Notes: generated by a model not told the origin, from the letters alone. Numbered from the stretch's first letter, positions 16,669 through 26,268 are shown. The stretch is 64,000 nt of DNA from Roseiarcus sp963787135 (GCA_963787135.1 CAWBBW010000013.1:139392-203391); one strand, 5' to 3'. A program made the numbers and translations.

Positions 16669-18461
16669 GCATCCTCCCAACTCGACGACAAGCGCGTCGC
16701 GGTCTTTATGATGCCGGCCATGGAGTAGGTCTGGGGCAGATTGCCCCAAAGCTCGCCGGTTTCCGGATGGATGTCCTCCGAGAGCAGTCCGTAGGCGTTG
16801 CGGTTGGCGAGAATGGCTTCGAAGTGCTCGCGCGCCTCGGCCTTCCGTCCGATCTGGCCGAGCGCGTCCATGTACCAGAAGTTGCACGCGAGAAACGCGG
16901 TCTCGGGCGCGCCGAAATCGTCCGGGACGGTATAACGCATGATCCGCCCGTTGCGCGTGAGCTCCCGGCCGATCGTCTCGCAGGTCTTGACGAAGCGCGG
17001 GTCGGTCGGCGGCAGGAGGCCGAGCTCGGACACGAGAAGGACGCTGGCGTCGAGAGCGGGCTCGCCGAAAGCGCCCGTCAGCGCGCCTTGCTTTTCGTCC
17101 CAGGCTTCAAGGAGGATGCGGTCGCGCAGGCCGCCCGCGCGCGTGCTCCAGTATGCGGCGCGGTCGCCGAGATTGAGCCTTGCGGCAATCCGGCCGAGCC
17201 GGTCGCAGGCCGCCCAGCACAGCGTCGCAGAATAGGTGTGCGCCCGCGCGCGGGTTCGATATTCCCAAAGTCCCGCGTCGGGTTCGAAGGCGAGCGCGAG
17301 CGCGCGTTCGCCCTGGCGCTCGAGCATACGGAACAGCGACTCGTCGCCCATTTTCGTGAGGCGCTCGTCGACGAACATCTGCGTCGCCGCGAGCACGACG
17401 CTGCCATAAACATCGTTCTGCGTTTGCAACGCCGCCTGATTGCCGACGCGGACGGGACCATGGCCGAGAAAGCCCTTGAGATCCGGCGCGACTGTTTCCT
17501 CGAGCGAGGAGAAGGGCACGATGCCATGCACCGGCTGCATCGTTTTGGGGTTGGTGGCGGCGATGGTCGTGATGTAGTGGATGTAGGATTCCATCGTCTG
17601 CGTTGCGCCGAGCCGGTTGAGCGCGTCGACGACAAAATAGGCGTCCCTGAGCCAACAGTACCGATAGTCCCAGTTGCGCGTCGACGACGGCGCCTCGGGG
17701 ATGGAGGTCGTATGCGCGGCGATGATCGCGCCGGTTTCCATGAAGCTGCTGAGTTTGAGGGTGATCGCCGACCGGATCACGACCGACTGCCATTCGAACG
17801 GCACCGCGAGATTGCGCGACCAGTCGAGCCAATGGTCGCACGTGCGGTCGAGGAATTCCCGGCTCGTCGTGTCGATGGCGCTTAAGAATGGATCGTCCTG
17901 GCCGAAGATCAGACTGATCGGGCGCGTGAGCGGGAACGAGATCTCGCTGACGATGTAGGAAATAGGCGCGTCGGTCGTCAGGCGCATCACCTGGGCCCCG
18001 CCGACGTAGCGAATGTGATTGGAGCCCACAACCGCGTTCGTCGCAGGGCGTCCGTAGTTGTGGGTCGGGCGCACGCGAAGGGTTATCCGCGGCAGACCAG
18101 CGACCGGTTCGATCCGGCGGATGATTTGCGGCGGCCGGAACCCCCGCTCGAAGCGCTCGAAGCGCGGCGCGAAATCGGTGATGCGCAGCTTGCCGCCTTC
18201 AGCGTCGGTCAGGACCGTTTCGACGATCGCGGTATTGCGCAGATAGTCTGATTGGGTCTCAACGAGCCCGGCCAGGACGACATCGCAAAAGCCCTTCTCT
18301 TCGTCTCCGGCCAGCAGGCGCGAAAACACCGGGTCCGAATCGAAGCGGGGAAAACACCACCACACGATGCGGGCGTTGTGGTCGACGAATGCGGCCGTTG
18401 AGCTGTTGCCGATCAGCGCCAGGTCGAGGTTTTGCGTGCGGGTTTGGCGTTCCGCGATCAT
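16653..18461 (-). CDS. Glycoside hydrolase family 15 protein (glucoamylase/trehalase-like)
   Basis: A 602-residue cytoplasmic-type GH15 enzyme with an N-terminal beta-sandwich (about 1-220) and an (alpha/alpha)6 barrel. Landmarks are WDYRYCWLRDA near residue 270, the GLWEYR catalytic-acid region near residue 415 and SEDIHPETGELWGNLPQTYS near residue 575 carrying the catalytic base Glu. Enzymes of this subgroup cut alpha-glucosidic bonds; some actinobacterial members are trehalases. Overlap with otsA by 16 nt on the same strand implies a trehalose or storage-glucan role. No signal peptide is present. ATG 18461 is the first good start. Confidence 0.9.
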   Translation of the reverse strand: MIAERQTRTQNLDLALIGNSSTAAFVDHNARIVWWCFPRFDSDPVFSRLLAGDEEKGFCDVVLAGLVETQSDYLRNTAIVETVLTDAEGGKLRITDFAPRFERFERGFRPPQIIRRIEPVAGLPRITLRVRPTHNYGRPATNAVVGSNHIRYVGGAQVMRLTTDAPISYIVSEISFPLTRPISLIFGQDDPFLSAIDTTSREFLDRTCDHWLDWSRNLAVPFEWQSVVIRSAITLKLSSFMETGAIIAAHTTSIPEAPSSTRNWDYRYCWLRDAYFVVDALNRLGATQTMESYIHYITTIAATNPKTMQPVHGIVPFSSLEETVAPDLKGFLGHGPVRVGNQAALQTQNDVYGSVVLAATQMFVDERLTKMGDESLFRMLERQGERALALAFEPDAGLWEYRTRARAHTYSATLCWAACDRLGRIAARLNLGDRAAYWSTRAGGLRDRILLEAWDEKQGALTGAFGEPALDASVLLVSELGLLPPTDPRFVKTCETIGRELTRNGRIMRYTVPDDFGAPETAFLACNFWYMDALGQIGRKAEAREHFEAILANRNAYGLLSEDIHPETGELWGNLPQTYSMAGIIKTATRLSSSWEDAWAHV

Positions 18462-18844
18462 ACTTCAGCTCCGCAATCGGAAAATTCCGCCAGCCCCTCA
18501 CGCTTCTTGTCAGGCCCGCAAAGGCGCGCGAGTTGGCACTGCACGGCGACGATGCAACGCTCGTGATCAGCAAAGGTTCCGGGAAAGCCGGGCAGGACCC
18601 CTGTCAACGAGGGCCGCAAATCAATGGCCCGTCCGGCAGAGTCCCATCGATATTGAAAAACAGGGTGAGTGTGCGGTCGCATCCGGACGCCTCTTCGCCC
18701 GCCGCCCTGACGAGCGTGATCGAAGGCCTCAACCCACGCCTCCTCGCGCCCCACGGGTGCAGCTAGCCGCAATTTGCGGCAGGAGCGTGATGACCGGCGG
18801 CGCGGTCCGGGCGCTTCTGGGCGCTTATCCCTCAGGTTGACGCG
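18462..18844. other. Gene-free stretch with a possible otsB-like remnant
   Basis: About 380 bases between GH15 and GST. On the minus strand, near 18620-18690, one frame reads TLTLFFNIDGTLPDGPLICG before a TGA. This resembles HAD motif I of trehalose-6-phosphate phosphatase (LFLDxDGTL), but the nucleophilic first Asp is Asn and the rest of the domain is absent. Given the otsA neighbour it may be a decayed otsB; the match is short. Nothing else is seen. Confidence 0.3.
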
Positions 18845-19510
18845 CTACTCGGCGTAGGCGTAGGGGCCACCCTTGGCGAGCGCCTTCCGATAGGCGGAGC
18901 GGGCGTGGATCCGCTCGACGAAAGCCGCGACCCTGGGGCGGCCTTGGAAGGCGCCGGCGCGCGCCCCAGCTGTCTCGAGTGGAAAGCTCAGCATCACGTC
19001 GGCCGCCGAAAAATCCTCGCCGGCGAACCATGGGCTCTTGGTGAGCTCCCCCTCGACCAAATCGAACATGGCCTTCAAATTCGGCGCGACGTAGCCGTGG
19101 CGCGTGCCGTCCGTCGCCGCCTTCACCGCCTCGCGCATCGCTTCAGGCGCTCGGCCGGGCGCTGAAGAGAGCACGAGATCGAGCAGAAGCTGCGGCATCA
19201 GCGAGCCCTCGGCGAAATGCATCCAGTAGGTCCAGCGCCGCCGCTCGGGCGTTCCGGACTCGGGGCGCAGGCGCCCGCCGCACTTGTCGACCAGATATTC
19301 GACGATCGCGCCGGTCTCGGCGATGGTCGCGTCTCCGTCGACAAGGACCGGGGACTTGCCGAGCGAATGAGCCGCGCGCAACGCCGGCGGCGCGAGCCTG
19401 GTCAAGGAATCGCGCTCGTAGAACTTGATCCCGTAGGGCAGCTCGAGCTCCTCGAGCAGCCAGAGCACGCGCTGCGAGCGCGAGTTGTTGAGGTGATGAA
19501 CGGTCAGCAC
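18845..19510 (-). CDS. Glutathione S-transferase family protein
   Basis: The 221-residue protein has an N-terminal thioredoxin-like domain beginning LTVHHLNNSRSQRVLWLLEE, in which SRS is the likely active-site serine region. The glutathione-binding cis-Pro segment follows as GKSPVLVDGDATIAETGAIV. A helical C-terminal domain includes WFAGEDFSAADVMLSFPLE, the conserved N-capping box region. GSTs conjugate glutathione to electrophiles; the substrate cannot be inferred. The start at ATG 19510 fits the family exactly. It is monocistronic by its neighbours. Confidence 0.92.
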   Translation of the reverse strand: MLTVHHLNNSRSQRVLWLLEELELPYGIKFYERDSLTRLAPPALRAAHSLGKSPVLVDGDATIAETGAIVEYLVDKCGGRLRPESGTPERRRWTYWMHFAEGSLMPQLLLDLVLSSAPGRAPEAMREAVKAATDGTRHGYVAPNLKAMFDLVEGELTKSPWFAGEDFSAADVMLSFPLETAGARAGAFQGRPRVAAFVERIHARSAYRKALAKGGPYAYAE

Positions 19511-19683
19511 GGGCGGCTCCTTTGTCTCGGCCGATTGGGCCGTCCCTCACGCCGAGGGGCGATTGCGTGGGGACCTACGTCATCGCTTCGTGACGCGGCG
19601 GTTGCCCATGTCGTCGCGCGTCTTCGCCATCGTCGGTCTCGCCTCAGACCTTTCCGACCCCGGTCTCGCGAACGCAACGCCGC

Positions 19684-21174
19684 CTACACCCCCGTGGGGT
19701 GGTAGTTCGGGCTCTCGCGGGTGATCGCGACGTCGTGTACATGGCTTTCGCGAAGGCCCGCGTTGGTGATGCGCATGAAGCGCGCCTTCTGCTGGAATTC
19801 GGGAATCGTCTCCGCGCCGACATAGCCCATGGCGGCGCGCAGGCCGCCTGCGAGTTGATGCACGATCGCCCCGACCGGGCCGCGATAGGGCACCTGGCCC
19901 TCGACGCCCTCGGGCACGAGCTTCATCTGATCCTTCACGTCCTGCTGGAAATAGCGGTCGGCCGAGCCCTGCCCCATCGCCCCGAGCGAGCCCATCCCGC
20001 GATAGCTCTTGTAGGAGCGGCCCTGGTAGAGGAACACCTCGCCCGGGCTCTCGTCCGTGCCGGCAAGCAGCGAGCCGATCATCACGCAATCTGCGCCGCC
20101 GGCGATCGCCTTGGCGAGATCGCCCGAATACTTGATGCCGCCGTCGGCGATCACCGGCACGTTCGCCGCGCGGGCCGCCTCGACGGCTTCGAGAATGGCG
20201 GTGAGCTGCGGCACCCCGACGCCGGCGACGATCCGGGTCGTGCAGATGGAGCCCGGCCCGATGCCGACTTTGACCGCGTCGGCGCCCGCGTCGATCAGCG
20301 CCTGCGCGCCCTCGCGGGTCGCGATGTTGCCCGCAATCACCGAGACCTTGTTAGTGGCGCGCTGGATGCGGCGGACCTGCTGCAAGACCTGCTCGGAATG
20401 GCCGTGCGCGGTGTCGACGACGAGGCAGTCGACCCCAGCCGCCATGAGCAGCTCGGCGCGCTCGAAACCTTTGTCGCCGACGGTCGTCGCGGCGGCGACC
20501 CTGAGGCGCCCGTCCCCGTCCTTGGCCGCATGGGGATGGGCCGTCGCCTTCTCGATATCCTTGACGGTGATGAGGCCAACGCAGCGCGCCTTCTCGTCGA
20601 CCACGACCAGCTTCTCGATGCGATGCTGATGCAGAAGCCGGCGCGCCTCCTCGTGGCTCACGTCTTCGCCGACCGTCACCACCTTGCGGGTCATCAGCTC
20701 CGTCACCGGCTGGCGCGGATCGTCGGCGAAGCGCACGTCGCGATTGGTGAGGATCCCGACAAGCGTCGACGGCTTGCCGTCGGCCCCACGCTCCACCACC
20801 GGAATTCCCGAGATCGAGGCCCGCCGCATCACCGCAAGGGCGTCGGCCAGCGTCGCGTCGGGGAAGATGGTGATCGGGTCGACCACCATGCCGCTCTCAA
20901 AGCGCTTGACCTTGCGCACTTCCTCGGCTTGGTCGGCGGGCTCGAGATTGCGGTGGATGACCCCGACGCCGCCCGCCTGCGCCATGGCGATGGCGAGCCG
21001 CGCCTCTGTGACCGTGTCCATCGCCGAGGAGATAATCGGCAGGTTCAGCCGAATCGTACGGGTGAGCCGGGTCCCGATATTGGCGGCGCTCGGCATGATC
21101 GTGCTGTGGCCAGGACGGAGCAGCACGTCGTCGAACGCGAGCCCCTCGGGAAATCCGGTCTCAACGTCCGCCAT
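19684..21174 (-). CDS. guaB: Inosine-5'-monophosphate dehydrogenase
   Basis: The 496-residue enzyme oxidises IMP to XMP with NAD+, the first committed step of GMP synthesis. It starts FPEGLAFDDVLLRPG, and a Bateman pair of CBS domains is inserted at about residues 95-215. The active-site loop GIGPGSICTTRIVAGVG contains the catalytic Cys, and the IMP-binding and flap region contains YRGMGSLGAM and VPEGVEGQVPYRG. ATG 21174 (MADVETGF) is chosen over upstream starts since GuaB proteins have about 490-500 residues, and AAGGA lies 8 nt before it. Confidence 0.97.
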   Translation of the reverse strand: MADVETGFPEGLAFDDVLLRPGHSTIMPSAANIGTRLTRTIRLNLPIISSAMDTVTEARLAIAMAQAGGVGVIHRNLEPADQAEEVRKVKRFESGMVVDPITIFPDATLADALAVMRRASISGIPVVERGADGKPSTLVGILTNRDVRFADDPRQPVTELMTRKVVTVGEDVSHEEARRLLHQHRIEKLVVVDEKARCVGLITVKDIEKATAHPHAAKDGDGRLRVAAATTVGDKGFERAELLMAAGVDCLVVDTAHGHSEQVLQQVRRIQRATNKVSVIAGNIATREGAQALIDAGADAVKVGIGPGSICTTRIVAGVGVPQLTAILEAVEAARAANVPVIADGGIKYSGDLAKAIAGGADCVMIGSLLAGTDESPGEVFLYQGRSYKSYRGMGSLGAMGQGSADRYFQQDVKDQMKLVPEGVEGQVPYRGPVGAIVHQLAGGLRAAMGYVGAETIPEFQQKARFMRITNAGLRESHVHDVAITRESPNYHPTGV

Positions 21175-21374
21175 CGCCGTCATCCTTCGTCTGACCCCAG
21201 GGCGGCGCAACTCCGTCCGGCGTATGGCGCGGCTGCCTAACATGGGTCGAGCGAAGTTCCTAGCGGCGCGCGCGGCTGGCCGCGTCTCGGTTTCAATTCG
21301 CGCCCCAGGACCAAACGAGGACATTCGTCGCGAGCGATCGAAGGTCGCGGGTCGACGTTAAGCGGCTGGGGCGC

Positions 21375-22646
21375 TCAGCCCGCGGCGCCCCTCAAGAGAT
21401 CCGCGAGTCCTTTCGTGACGCTGCCGGTCGCCGGCAAGGTCGGTATCAAGCAGGCCTGCAAAGAATGATAGATGTCGACCTTGCCGAAAAAGGGATCGGC
21501 GTTTGGCCGCAGGTCGTCGTCGACCTGGGCCCTCCACCCGCCATTGTCGCGGTCGATGAAGCAACGGGCGGTGAAGCTCCAGATCCGGCGGTACCATTCC
21601 TCATAGGTCGAGGCGCCATCGATCGCATTGAGAAAGGCGGCGGCGCCAATGCCCTCGCAGCAGGGCCACCAGTATCGATCGCGGATGCGCGGCTTCCCGT
21701 CCCATTCGAGCGTATAGTAAAAGCCGCCCTTCCTCGTGTCCCATGCGTCCGAGGTTGCGCGAGCAAAGAGAGATTTCGCGCTCTGCGGCAGCCATTCGAG
21801 CTTGCGGCCGCCGAGCTCCCATAACTGCAGCAGAAGGCGCGACCATTCGAGCGAGTGGCCAGGCGTCGTGCCGAAGGGGCGAAACATCGGGCTTCCGTCA
21901 TAGGCCTTGTTGACGTCCCAGCTCGAGGTGAAATGCTCCGGGAGACGCCAGGCGTTCGCCGCGGCATGCCGGCGGATGAGGAGGTCGGCGATCCGCTCCG
22001 CCATTCTCAGATAGGTCGCTTCTCCCGTGGCCTCGAACGCCGCCATCAGCGATTCAGTCAAGTGCATGTTGGAGTTCTGCCCCCGGTAGTCGTCCAGCGG
22101 GCGCCAGTCGGCTGTGAACTCTTCCGCCACCGCGCCATAGCGTTCGTCCCAGAAGCGCTCGAGGATAATGTTCGTCACATCCGCAAGCAGACGATCGGCG
22201 TCCGGATGGCCTGCGACCTTGGCGCTCGACGCCGCCAGCAGGACGAAGGCGTGGCCATAGGCCTGTTTGGTGGCGTCGGATTGTCCATCGTAGCCGACGC
22301 CCCAGAAATAGCCGCCGTTGTGAGAGTCGCGATGGGCCTTCCACAGAAATTCCATTCCGTGGTCGACGATGGCGTCTGCGCCGGGCCGACCCATGAGGTG
22401 TGCGATCGCGAAGGCGTGGACAATTCGCGTCGTGGCGAAGAGGTACCGGGCCGGGAATCCACCTGCGCCGTAGCCTGGAGCGGTTGGCCGCCCTTCGTCG
22501 TCGAGGTCGTAAAATCCCCCCAAAGGATTGACGATGCGGCGCTCGAAAAAGGCGAAGAGGCCATCCGCCTGCTGAAGAAGCCACGCCCGATGGCTCGGCA
22601 GCTTCGCCCATTTGCTGGTCGGGGGATCGATCGCGAGCGCGGGCAT
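21375..22646 (-). CDS. AGE-family (N-acylglucosamine 2-epimerase-like) sugar isomerase
   Basis: The 423-residue (alpha/alpha)6-barrel protein has AGE/YihS family features: GGFYDLDDEGRP near the start, FPARYLFATTRIVHAF, GGYFWGVGYDG, KQAYGHAFVLLAAS, LPEHFTSSWDVN, PGHSLEWSRLLLQL and WWPCCEGIGAAAFLNAID. Conserved His residues in the H-A-F, PGHSLEW and YHSLQA segments are the expected catalytic set. Relatives isomerise mannose/fructose/glucose or epimerise N-acylglucosamine; the exact sugar is not evident. It starts at ATG 22646 and has no signal peptide. It is separated from guaB by about 200 nt with no evident partner. Confidence 0.88.
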   Translation of the reverse strand: MPALAIDPPTSKWAKLPSHRAWLLQQADGLFAFFERRIVNPLGGFYDLDDEGRPTAPGYGAGGFPARYLFATTRIVHAFAIAHLMGRPGADAIVDHGMEFLWKAHRDSHNGGYFWGVGYDGQSDATKQAYGHAFVLLAASSAKVAGHPDADRLLADVTNIILERFWDERYGAVAEEFTADWRPLDDYRGQNSNMHLTESLMAAFEATGEATYLRMAERIADLLIRRHAAANAWRLPEHFTSSWDVNKAYDGSPMFRPFGTTPGHSLEWSRLLLQLWELGGRKLEWLPQSAKSLFARATSDAWDTRKGGFYYTLEWDGKPRIRDRYWWPCCEGIGAAAFLNAIDGASTYEEWYRRIWSFTARCFIDRDNGGWRAQVDDDLRPNADPFFGKVDIYHSLQACLIPTLPATGSVTKGLADLLRGAAG

Positions 22647-22852
22647 CAGCGTCTCTCACGGAGGGTCAAAGGCTCTTGCAGCACTCCCTTCCATAAAGGC
22701 AAGCACCTGCTCCTCAAAGAGGCTGCGGACTCGGCGCCGTAATGTGCGCGCGTCCCAGTTTGCCGCCGTCCGGCGTTGACCCGCGTCAATGCGCCAATGA
22801 AGGAAAACGCCAAGGCCGCAGCCATGACGTTTCGGCGGCTGGCCTCCCGCCA

Positions 22853-23167
22853 CTATGGACAGTCTGGGAGAGCGAGCAACTTGGCGGGCTGAACCCAGTC
22901 CGTCTCCGCCTTGAGATATTCACGTCCCGATGGGGACTTGGCGGTCACGATCCAAACGCTCTTTTTGTCGCCCGCCGTCCAGAAGCGCCATTTGCCTTCC
23001 TTCAGGCCGGCGATGGCCACGTCTTCGGATAGCGTCCAGCGGGTTCCGTCTGGGTTCATGCCTCCAATGTACCGCACGCGCTGGTGCGGATCGGCTTTGT
23101 CACATTTCGCGCACTGGATTTGAACAAGTTTGGGCATGGGATCGATGCAGGTTGGTTTGCCGCCCAT
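22853..23167 (-). CDS. DUF3892-like small protein
   Basis: A 104-residue protein with the pattern VQIQCAKCDKADPHQRVRYI, GGMNPDGTRWTLSEDVAIAG, GKWRFWTAGDKKSVWIVTA and YLKAETDWVQPAKLLALPDC. It resembles DUF3892 proteins, whose core is x-R-I-x-x-I-G-G-x-N-x-D-G-T-R-W and a C-terminal Y-L-K-T-x-x-D...LL-x-L-P-x-C. Function is unknown. ATG 23167 is the longest start; ATG 23137 (MPKLVQIQC) is equally plausible. The CAKC pair and terminal Cys might bind metal, but this is speculation. Confidence 0.75.
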   Translation of the reverse strand: MGGKPTCIDPMPKLVQIQCAKCDKADPHQRVRYIGGMNPDGTRWTLSEDVAIAGLKEGKWRFWTAGDKKSVWIVTAKSPSGREYLKAETDWVQPAKLLALPDCP

Positions 23168-23209
23168 AGCTATTTTACCTGCAATCTTGGCCGCTTAGCG
23201 GCAAGCGTC

Positions 23210-23656
23210 ATGCCGACGCGGAAAATCTTTCGAGCACCCTCGTACGCCCTTCCGCTGCTCGCGTTCGAACAGCGCCGCATCGCCGCCGAGGTCCCTTGGA
23301 TAGCGAGTTTCTTAGACAAACTACCGCCCGACCAGATGACGGAGGTCCGCCGTCAGGGATTGATAAAATTCCGCGCCGGGGTGAAGCAGATGGAGATGAA
23401 CGCCGTCGGGCTTCTGACGAATCCGAACGTGCGCGAGGACAACCGCCCTCTCACGCTCAACTCCGCCGAGCGCAATCTGCCGGCGCTGTCCGAGGCGCCG
23501 TCTCCGGACGAGCGGGCTCAAGTCAAGCGCGAGGTCGAAAAGCTCGGCGCTGACGCGCCGCAGGGCTGTCAGCCTACGCCTTGTTGCAAAGCGTCCTTTT
23601 TGAGGGCGTCGAGACCGTTACGTGTTGCGCGGCCCGCAGGGCGATGCTTTCACTAG
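23210..23656 (+). CDS. Hypothetical protein, uncertain
   Basis: An open frame of 148 codons from ATG 23210. Its middle part (AAEVPWIASFLDKLPPDQMT, EVRRQGLIKFRAGVKQMEMN, APSPDERAQVKREVEKLG) looks like a charged helical protein. No family is recognised and the last 40 residues look non-coding (Arg/Cys/Pro-rich). No strong ribosome site precedes it. It is either a poorly known small gene, with a true end altered by a frameshift, or a remnant. Confidence 0.35.
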   Translation: MPTRKIFRAPSYALPLLAFEQRRIAAEVPWIASFLDKLPPDQMTEVRRQGLIKFRAGVKQMEMNAVGLLTNPNVREDNRPLTLNSAERNLPALSEAPSPDERAQVKREVEKLGADAPQGCQPTPCCKASFLRASRPLRVARPAGRCFH

Positions 23657-23802
23657 CTTGATTCGGAGTGTGGCCGCGATCACAGCCGTCTGCTGAAGCT
23701 TGTGCTCTTGTAAGGGAAAGTCGCCGGTCAGCTTCTCAAGCGGGTGGGGACCGTCTCCTTCCGGAACAAGCCCTGAACAGGCTGGGCAATATCCGCAGAC
23801 AC

Positions 23803-24597
23803 TTAGATTGATGGCGCCAATTCTCGGGTGAGGGCGACTGCGCGCTCCTCCAATCGGTCGCGGATCACATCAATCTGCTCGCGGCGATCGACCCAGGGCG
23901 AGACCGCGCTACGGATCCGTGACTTCAGCTGATCGCGTTCGCCGCCGTAGGAAACAAAGAGGGCGCAGACGGTTCCTGAAGTCTTCGGCATACCGTACAT
24001 GCGGAAATACTCGGCGAAGTTGACCGCGCCTTCGTTCACGCCCAGCATGGTCTCGACGGCAGTCCCCTCGGCAAATATCGCGTCGTGACTTTCCATCTTG
24101 ATGTGGAAGAACTCCAACTCATCTTCTTCGCGCGCCTCGAGCCTGATCGTCGTGCCGTTGACCAGGTTCCCGGCCGGTATAAGCAGTCCGTCGATAAGCA
24201 CTGCATGCGGTGCGGTTATCACGAGGTCGGCTTGCGGGACATCGGGCGCGAGCGCCGAGCGGGCGATTCGAACCGGCGATGCCTCCTTCGGCCAAGGCCG
24301 CGAAGGGTCGCTCTTCTTGATTGGAAAGCGTGCGATCCACTGGATCGGACGGACGCCGCTAAACTCAGTCTGCAGCAAATCACCGATGGAAAGATCTTCA
24401 ACCTTGCGATCCCCTGCGGCTGTCCGGACGTTTGTGCCCCTTAGCAAACAACTGAGGGGGCCCCGAAATACGAGGGGCGCCGCGGCGCGCGCCCTCCCAA
24501 CCTTAGCCAGGGCCACCGCCCCCAGGATCGCGCCCACCTTCACGATGTTGCGACGCGTTCGATGTTCTCTCGAATTCAAAAAACTCGGTTTGGTCAT
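23803..24597 (-). CDS. Hint (hedgehog/intein) domain protein with Tat-like leader
   Basis: The 264-residue protein has an N-terminal leader with twin arginine (RTRRNIVKVGAILGAVALAK). A Hint module follows: CLLRGTNVRTAAGDRKVEDL gives the nucleophilic Cys and first strand, then SIGDLLQTEFSGVRPIQWIA, then DLVITAPHAVLIDGLLIPAG with a T-x-x-H-like block B. The C-terminal part (about 175-264) is helical and unrecognised. Stand-alone Hint_2-type proteins are common in alphaproteobacteria, with uncertain function; autoprocessing is possible. The upstream region has no clear operon partner. Confidence 0.8.
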   Translation of the reverse strand: MTKPSFLNSREHRTRRNIVKVGAILGAVALAKVGRARAAAPLVFRGPLSCLLRGTNVRTAAGDRKVEDLSIGDLLQTEFSGVRPIQWIARFPIKKSDPSRPWPKEASPVRIARSALAPDVPQADLVITAPHAVLIDGLLIPAGNLVNGTTIRLEAREEDELEFFHIKMESHDAIFAEGTAVETMLGVNEGAVNFAEYFRMYGMPKTSGTVCALFVSYGGERDQLKSRIRSAVSPWVDRREQIDVIRDRLEERAVALTRELAPSI

Positions 24598-25029
24598 GGT
24601 CGGCCTCCCAAATTGAGCACAAAGGCCGCTTTCTTAGCACCCGCTTGACCCCGTTACGGGTGCGCTGACCCTCTCGGCTCACGTTGCAATCAAGCACCAA
24701 TGTTTGCACCCGACAAGCGGCCCGACCGAGTCGCGCTTGAAATCTTTCGGATTACAGGATGGCCGATTGTGGTATCAGCGGCGAACGCTGTACCGGCCGC
24801 ATATGCTGTCCGCGGCCGTTTTCGTTACCGTTGCCGCTAAGAGCCCTCAACACCTTTCGCGCCCCGAAGCGAGAGGTCGCGCCCGCGGCGGAGTGAGGGC
24901 GCCCCTGTGCGTCGAATGGGCGCGCACGTCATGCCAAAGCCTTGAGCAAGCGGGGGCTCTGTTTGTAAGCTCACTCGTGTTCGCCAATACATTAGCGCCG
25001 AACGCTCCAGTGTTTGGAAGGGAGGAAAT
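24598..25029. other. Gene-free stretch upstream of the serine hydrolase
   Basis: About 430 bases holding divergent promoters for the Hint gene and the serine hydrolase. I recognise no gene, repeat or operator. The last 12 nt contain the strong AAGGGAGGAAAT ribosome site of the hydrolase. Confidence 0.4.
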
Positions 25030-26268
25030 GTGAACAAAGCCGTCGCGACCCCGAAATCTGTTGGAATGAGCGCGCGCCGCCTGGAACGAATCCGGCCGGC
25101 GATGCAGGGTTATATCGACCGCGGTGTCTACACGGGGATCACCACCCTGATCGCCCGGCGCGGCCAAGTCGTCCACGAGGAGCAGTTCGGTTGGCTCGAC
25201 AAGGAAGCGCAGTCGCCGATGCCCGCCGATGCGATCTTCCGCCTCTATTCGATGACGAAGCCGATCGTCTGCACCGGGCTGATGACGCTGCTCGAGGAAG
25301 GGCGTTTCACGCTCTTTGATCCGCTGGCGAAATACATTCCGGCCTTCCGCAGCGTGAAGGTGCGGGAGCCCGACGGCAGCCTCGTCAAACCGGCGCGCCC
25401 GATCCAGCTCCGCGATCTGATGACCCACACCAGCGGCCTGACCTACCATTTTGTCGAGGACTCTCCGCTGATCAAAGAATACCAGGGCGCCAAGCTTCTC
25501 AACGCCGAGTGTTCGCTTGAAGCGGCGATTGACGATCTGGCTCGGTTTCCGCTCGCCTTCCAGCCGGGAACGCGCTGGCGCTACAGCGTCGGCATCGACG
25601 TTGTTGCCCGCGTGATCGAAGTGATCTCCGGCCGCCCCCTCGGCGCCTTTCTGCATGAACGCCTGTTTGAGCCGCTGGGCATGGTCGACACCGGCTTCGG
25701 CGTTCTGCCGGAAAAGACGAGCCGTTTGGCGGCGATGTACGGTCGTCCCGATGTGATCTCTTCCGGCCCGACCATGGCGAGCGAACTGGAAGCCTGGGCC
25801 AAGGGCGTCAACGAACGCGTCGATGTTTCGAGGTCCTACCCCGTCGATTCGCCCGAGATCTTCGTTCGCGGCGGTCACGGCCTGTTTGCGACCACCCGAG
25901 ATTACTGGCGCTTCGCCCAGATGCTGGCCAACGGCGGGGAATTGGACGGGACGCGGCTTCTCGGGCGCAAGACCCTTGCGCTGATGCACGCCAACCACAT
26001 TCCCGCGGCGCTCCTCCCCCTGGACGTTGCCGGGTTGCCCCTGCCCGGCTACGGCTTCGGTCTCGGCTCGCGGGTGGCGCTTGACGTCGCGCAGACCGGG
26101 GCGCCGGGCTCGGTCGGCGAGTTCGGATGGTCGGGCGCGGCGAAGACCCACTATTGGGTCGATCCGCAGGAAGAACTGGTCGGGCTCTTCATGACCCAGT
26201 CGATGATGAGCTTCGACCTGCCGGAACTCGATCTGCGCGCGCTCGCCTATCAGGCGATCGAGGATTAG
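25030..26268 (+). CDS. Beta-lactamase/penicillin-binding-like serine hydrolase (class C fold)
   Basis: The 412-residue protein has the SxxK nucleophile motif (SMTK, near residue 75 in FRLYSMTKPIVCTG) and the YxN-equivalent Tyr in RWRYSVGIDVVARVIEVISG. The third motif region is seen as GWSGAAKTHYWVDP. MTHTSGLTYHF is typical of the EstB/AmpC-like esterase group. No signal peptide is visible, favouring a cytoplasmic esterase or peptidase rather than a resistance enzyme. GTG 25030 follows GGAGG. The gene stands alone; a 21-nt repeat array begins 133 nt downstream. Confidence 0.9.
   Translation: MNKAVATPKSVGMSARRLERIRPAMQGYIDRGVYTGITTLIARRGQVVHEEQFGWLDKEAQSPMPADAIFRLYSMTKPIVCTGLMTLLEEGRFTLFDPLAKYIPAFRSVKVREPDGSLVKPARPIQLRDLMTHTSGLTYHFVEDSPLIKEYQGAKLLNAECSLEAAIDDLARFPLAFQPGTRWRYSVGIDVVARVIEVISGRPLGAFLHERLFEPLGMVDTGFGVLPEKTSRLAAMYGRPDVISSGPTMASELEAWAKGVNERVDVSRSYPVDSPEIFVRGGHGLFATTRDYWRFAQMLANGGELDGTRLLGRKTLALMHANHIPAALLPLDVAGLPLPGYGFGLGSRVALDVAQTGAPGSVGEFGWSGAAKTHYWVDPQEELVGLFMTQSMMSFDLPELDLRALAYQAIED

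Noticed and set aside
19699..21240. Plus-strand open frame of 513 codons
   Set aside because: Antisense shadow of guaB.
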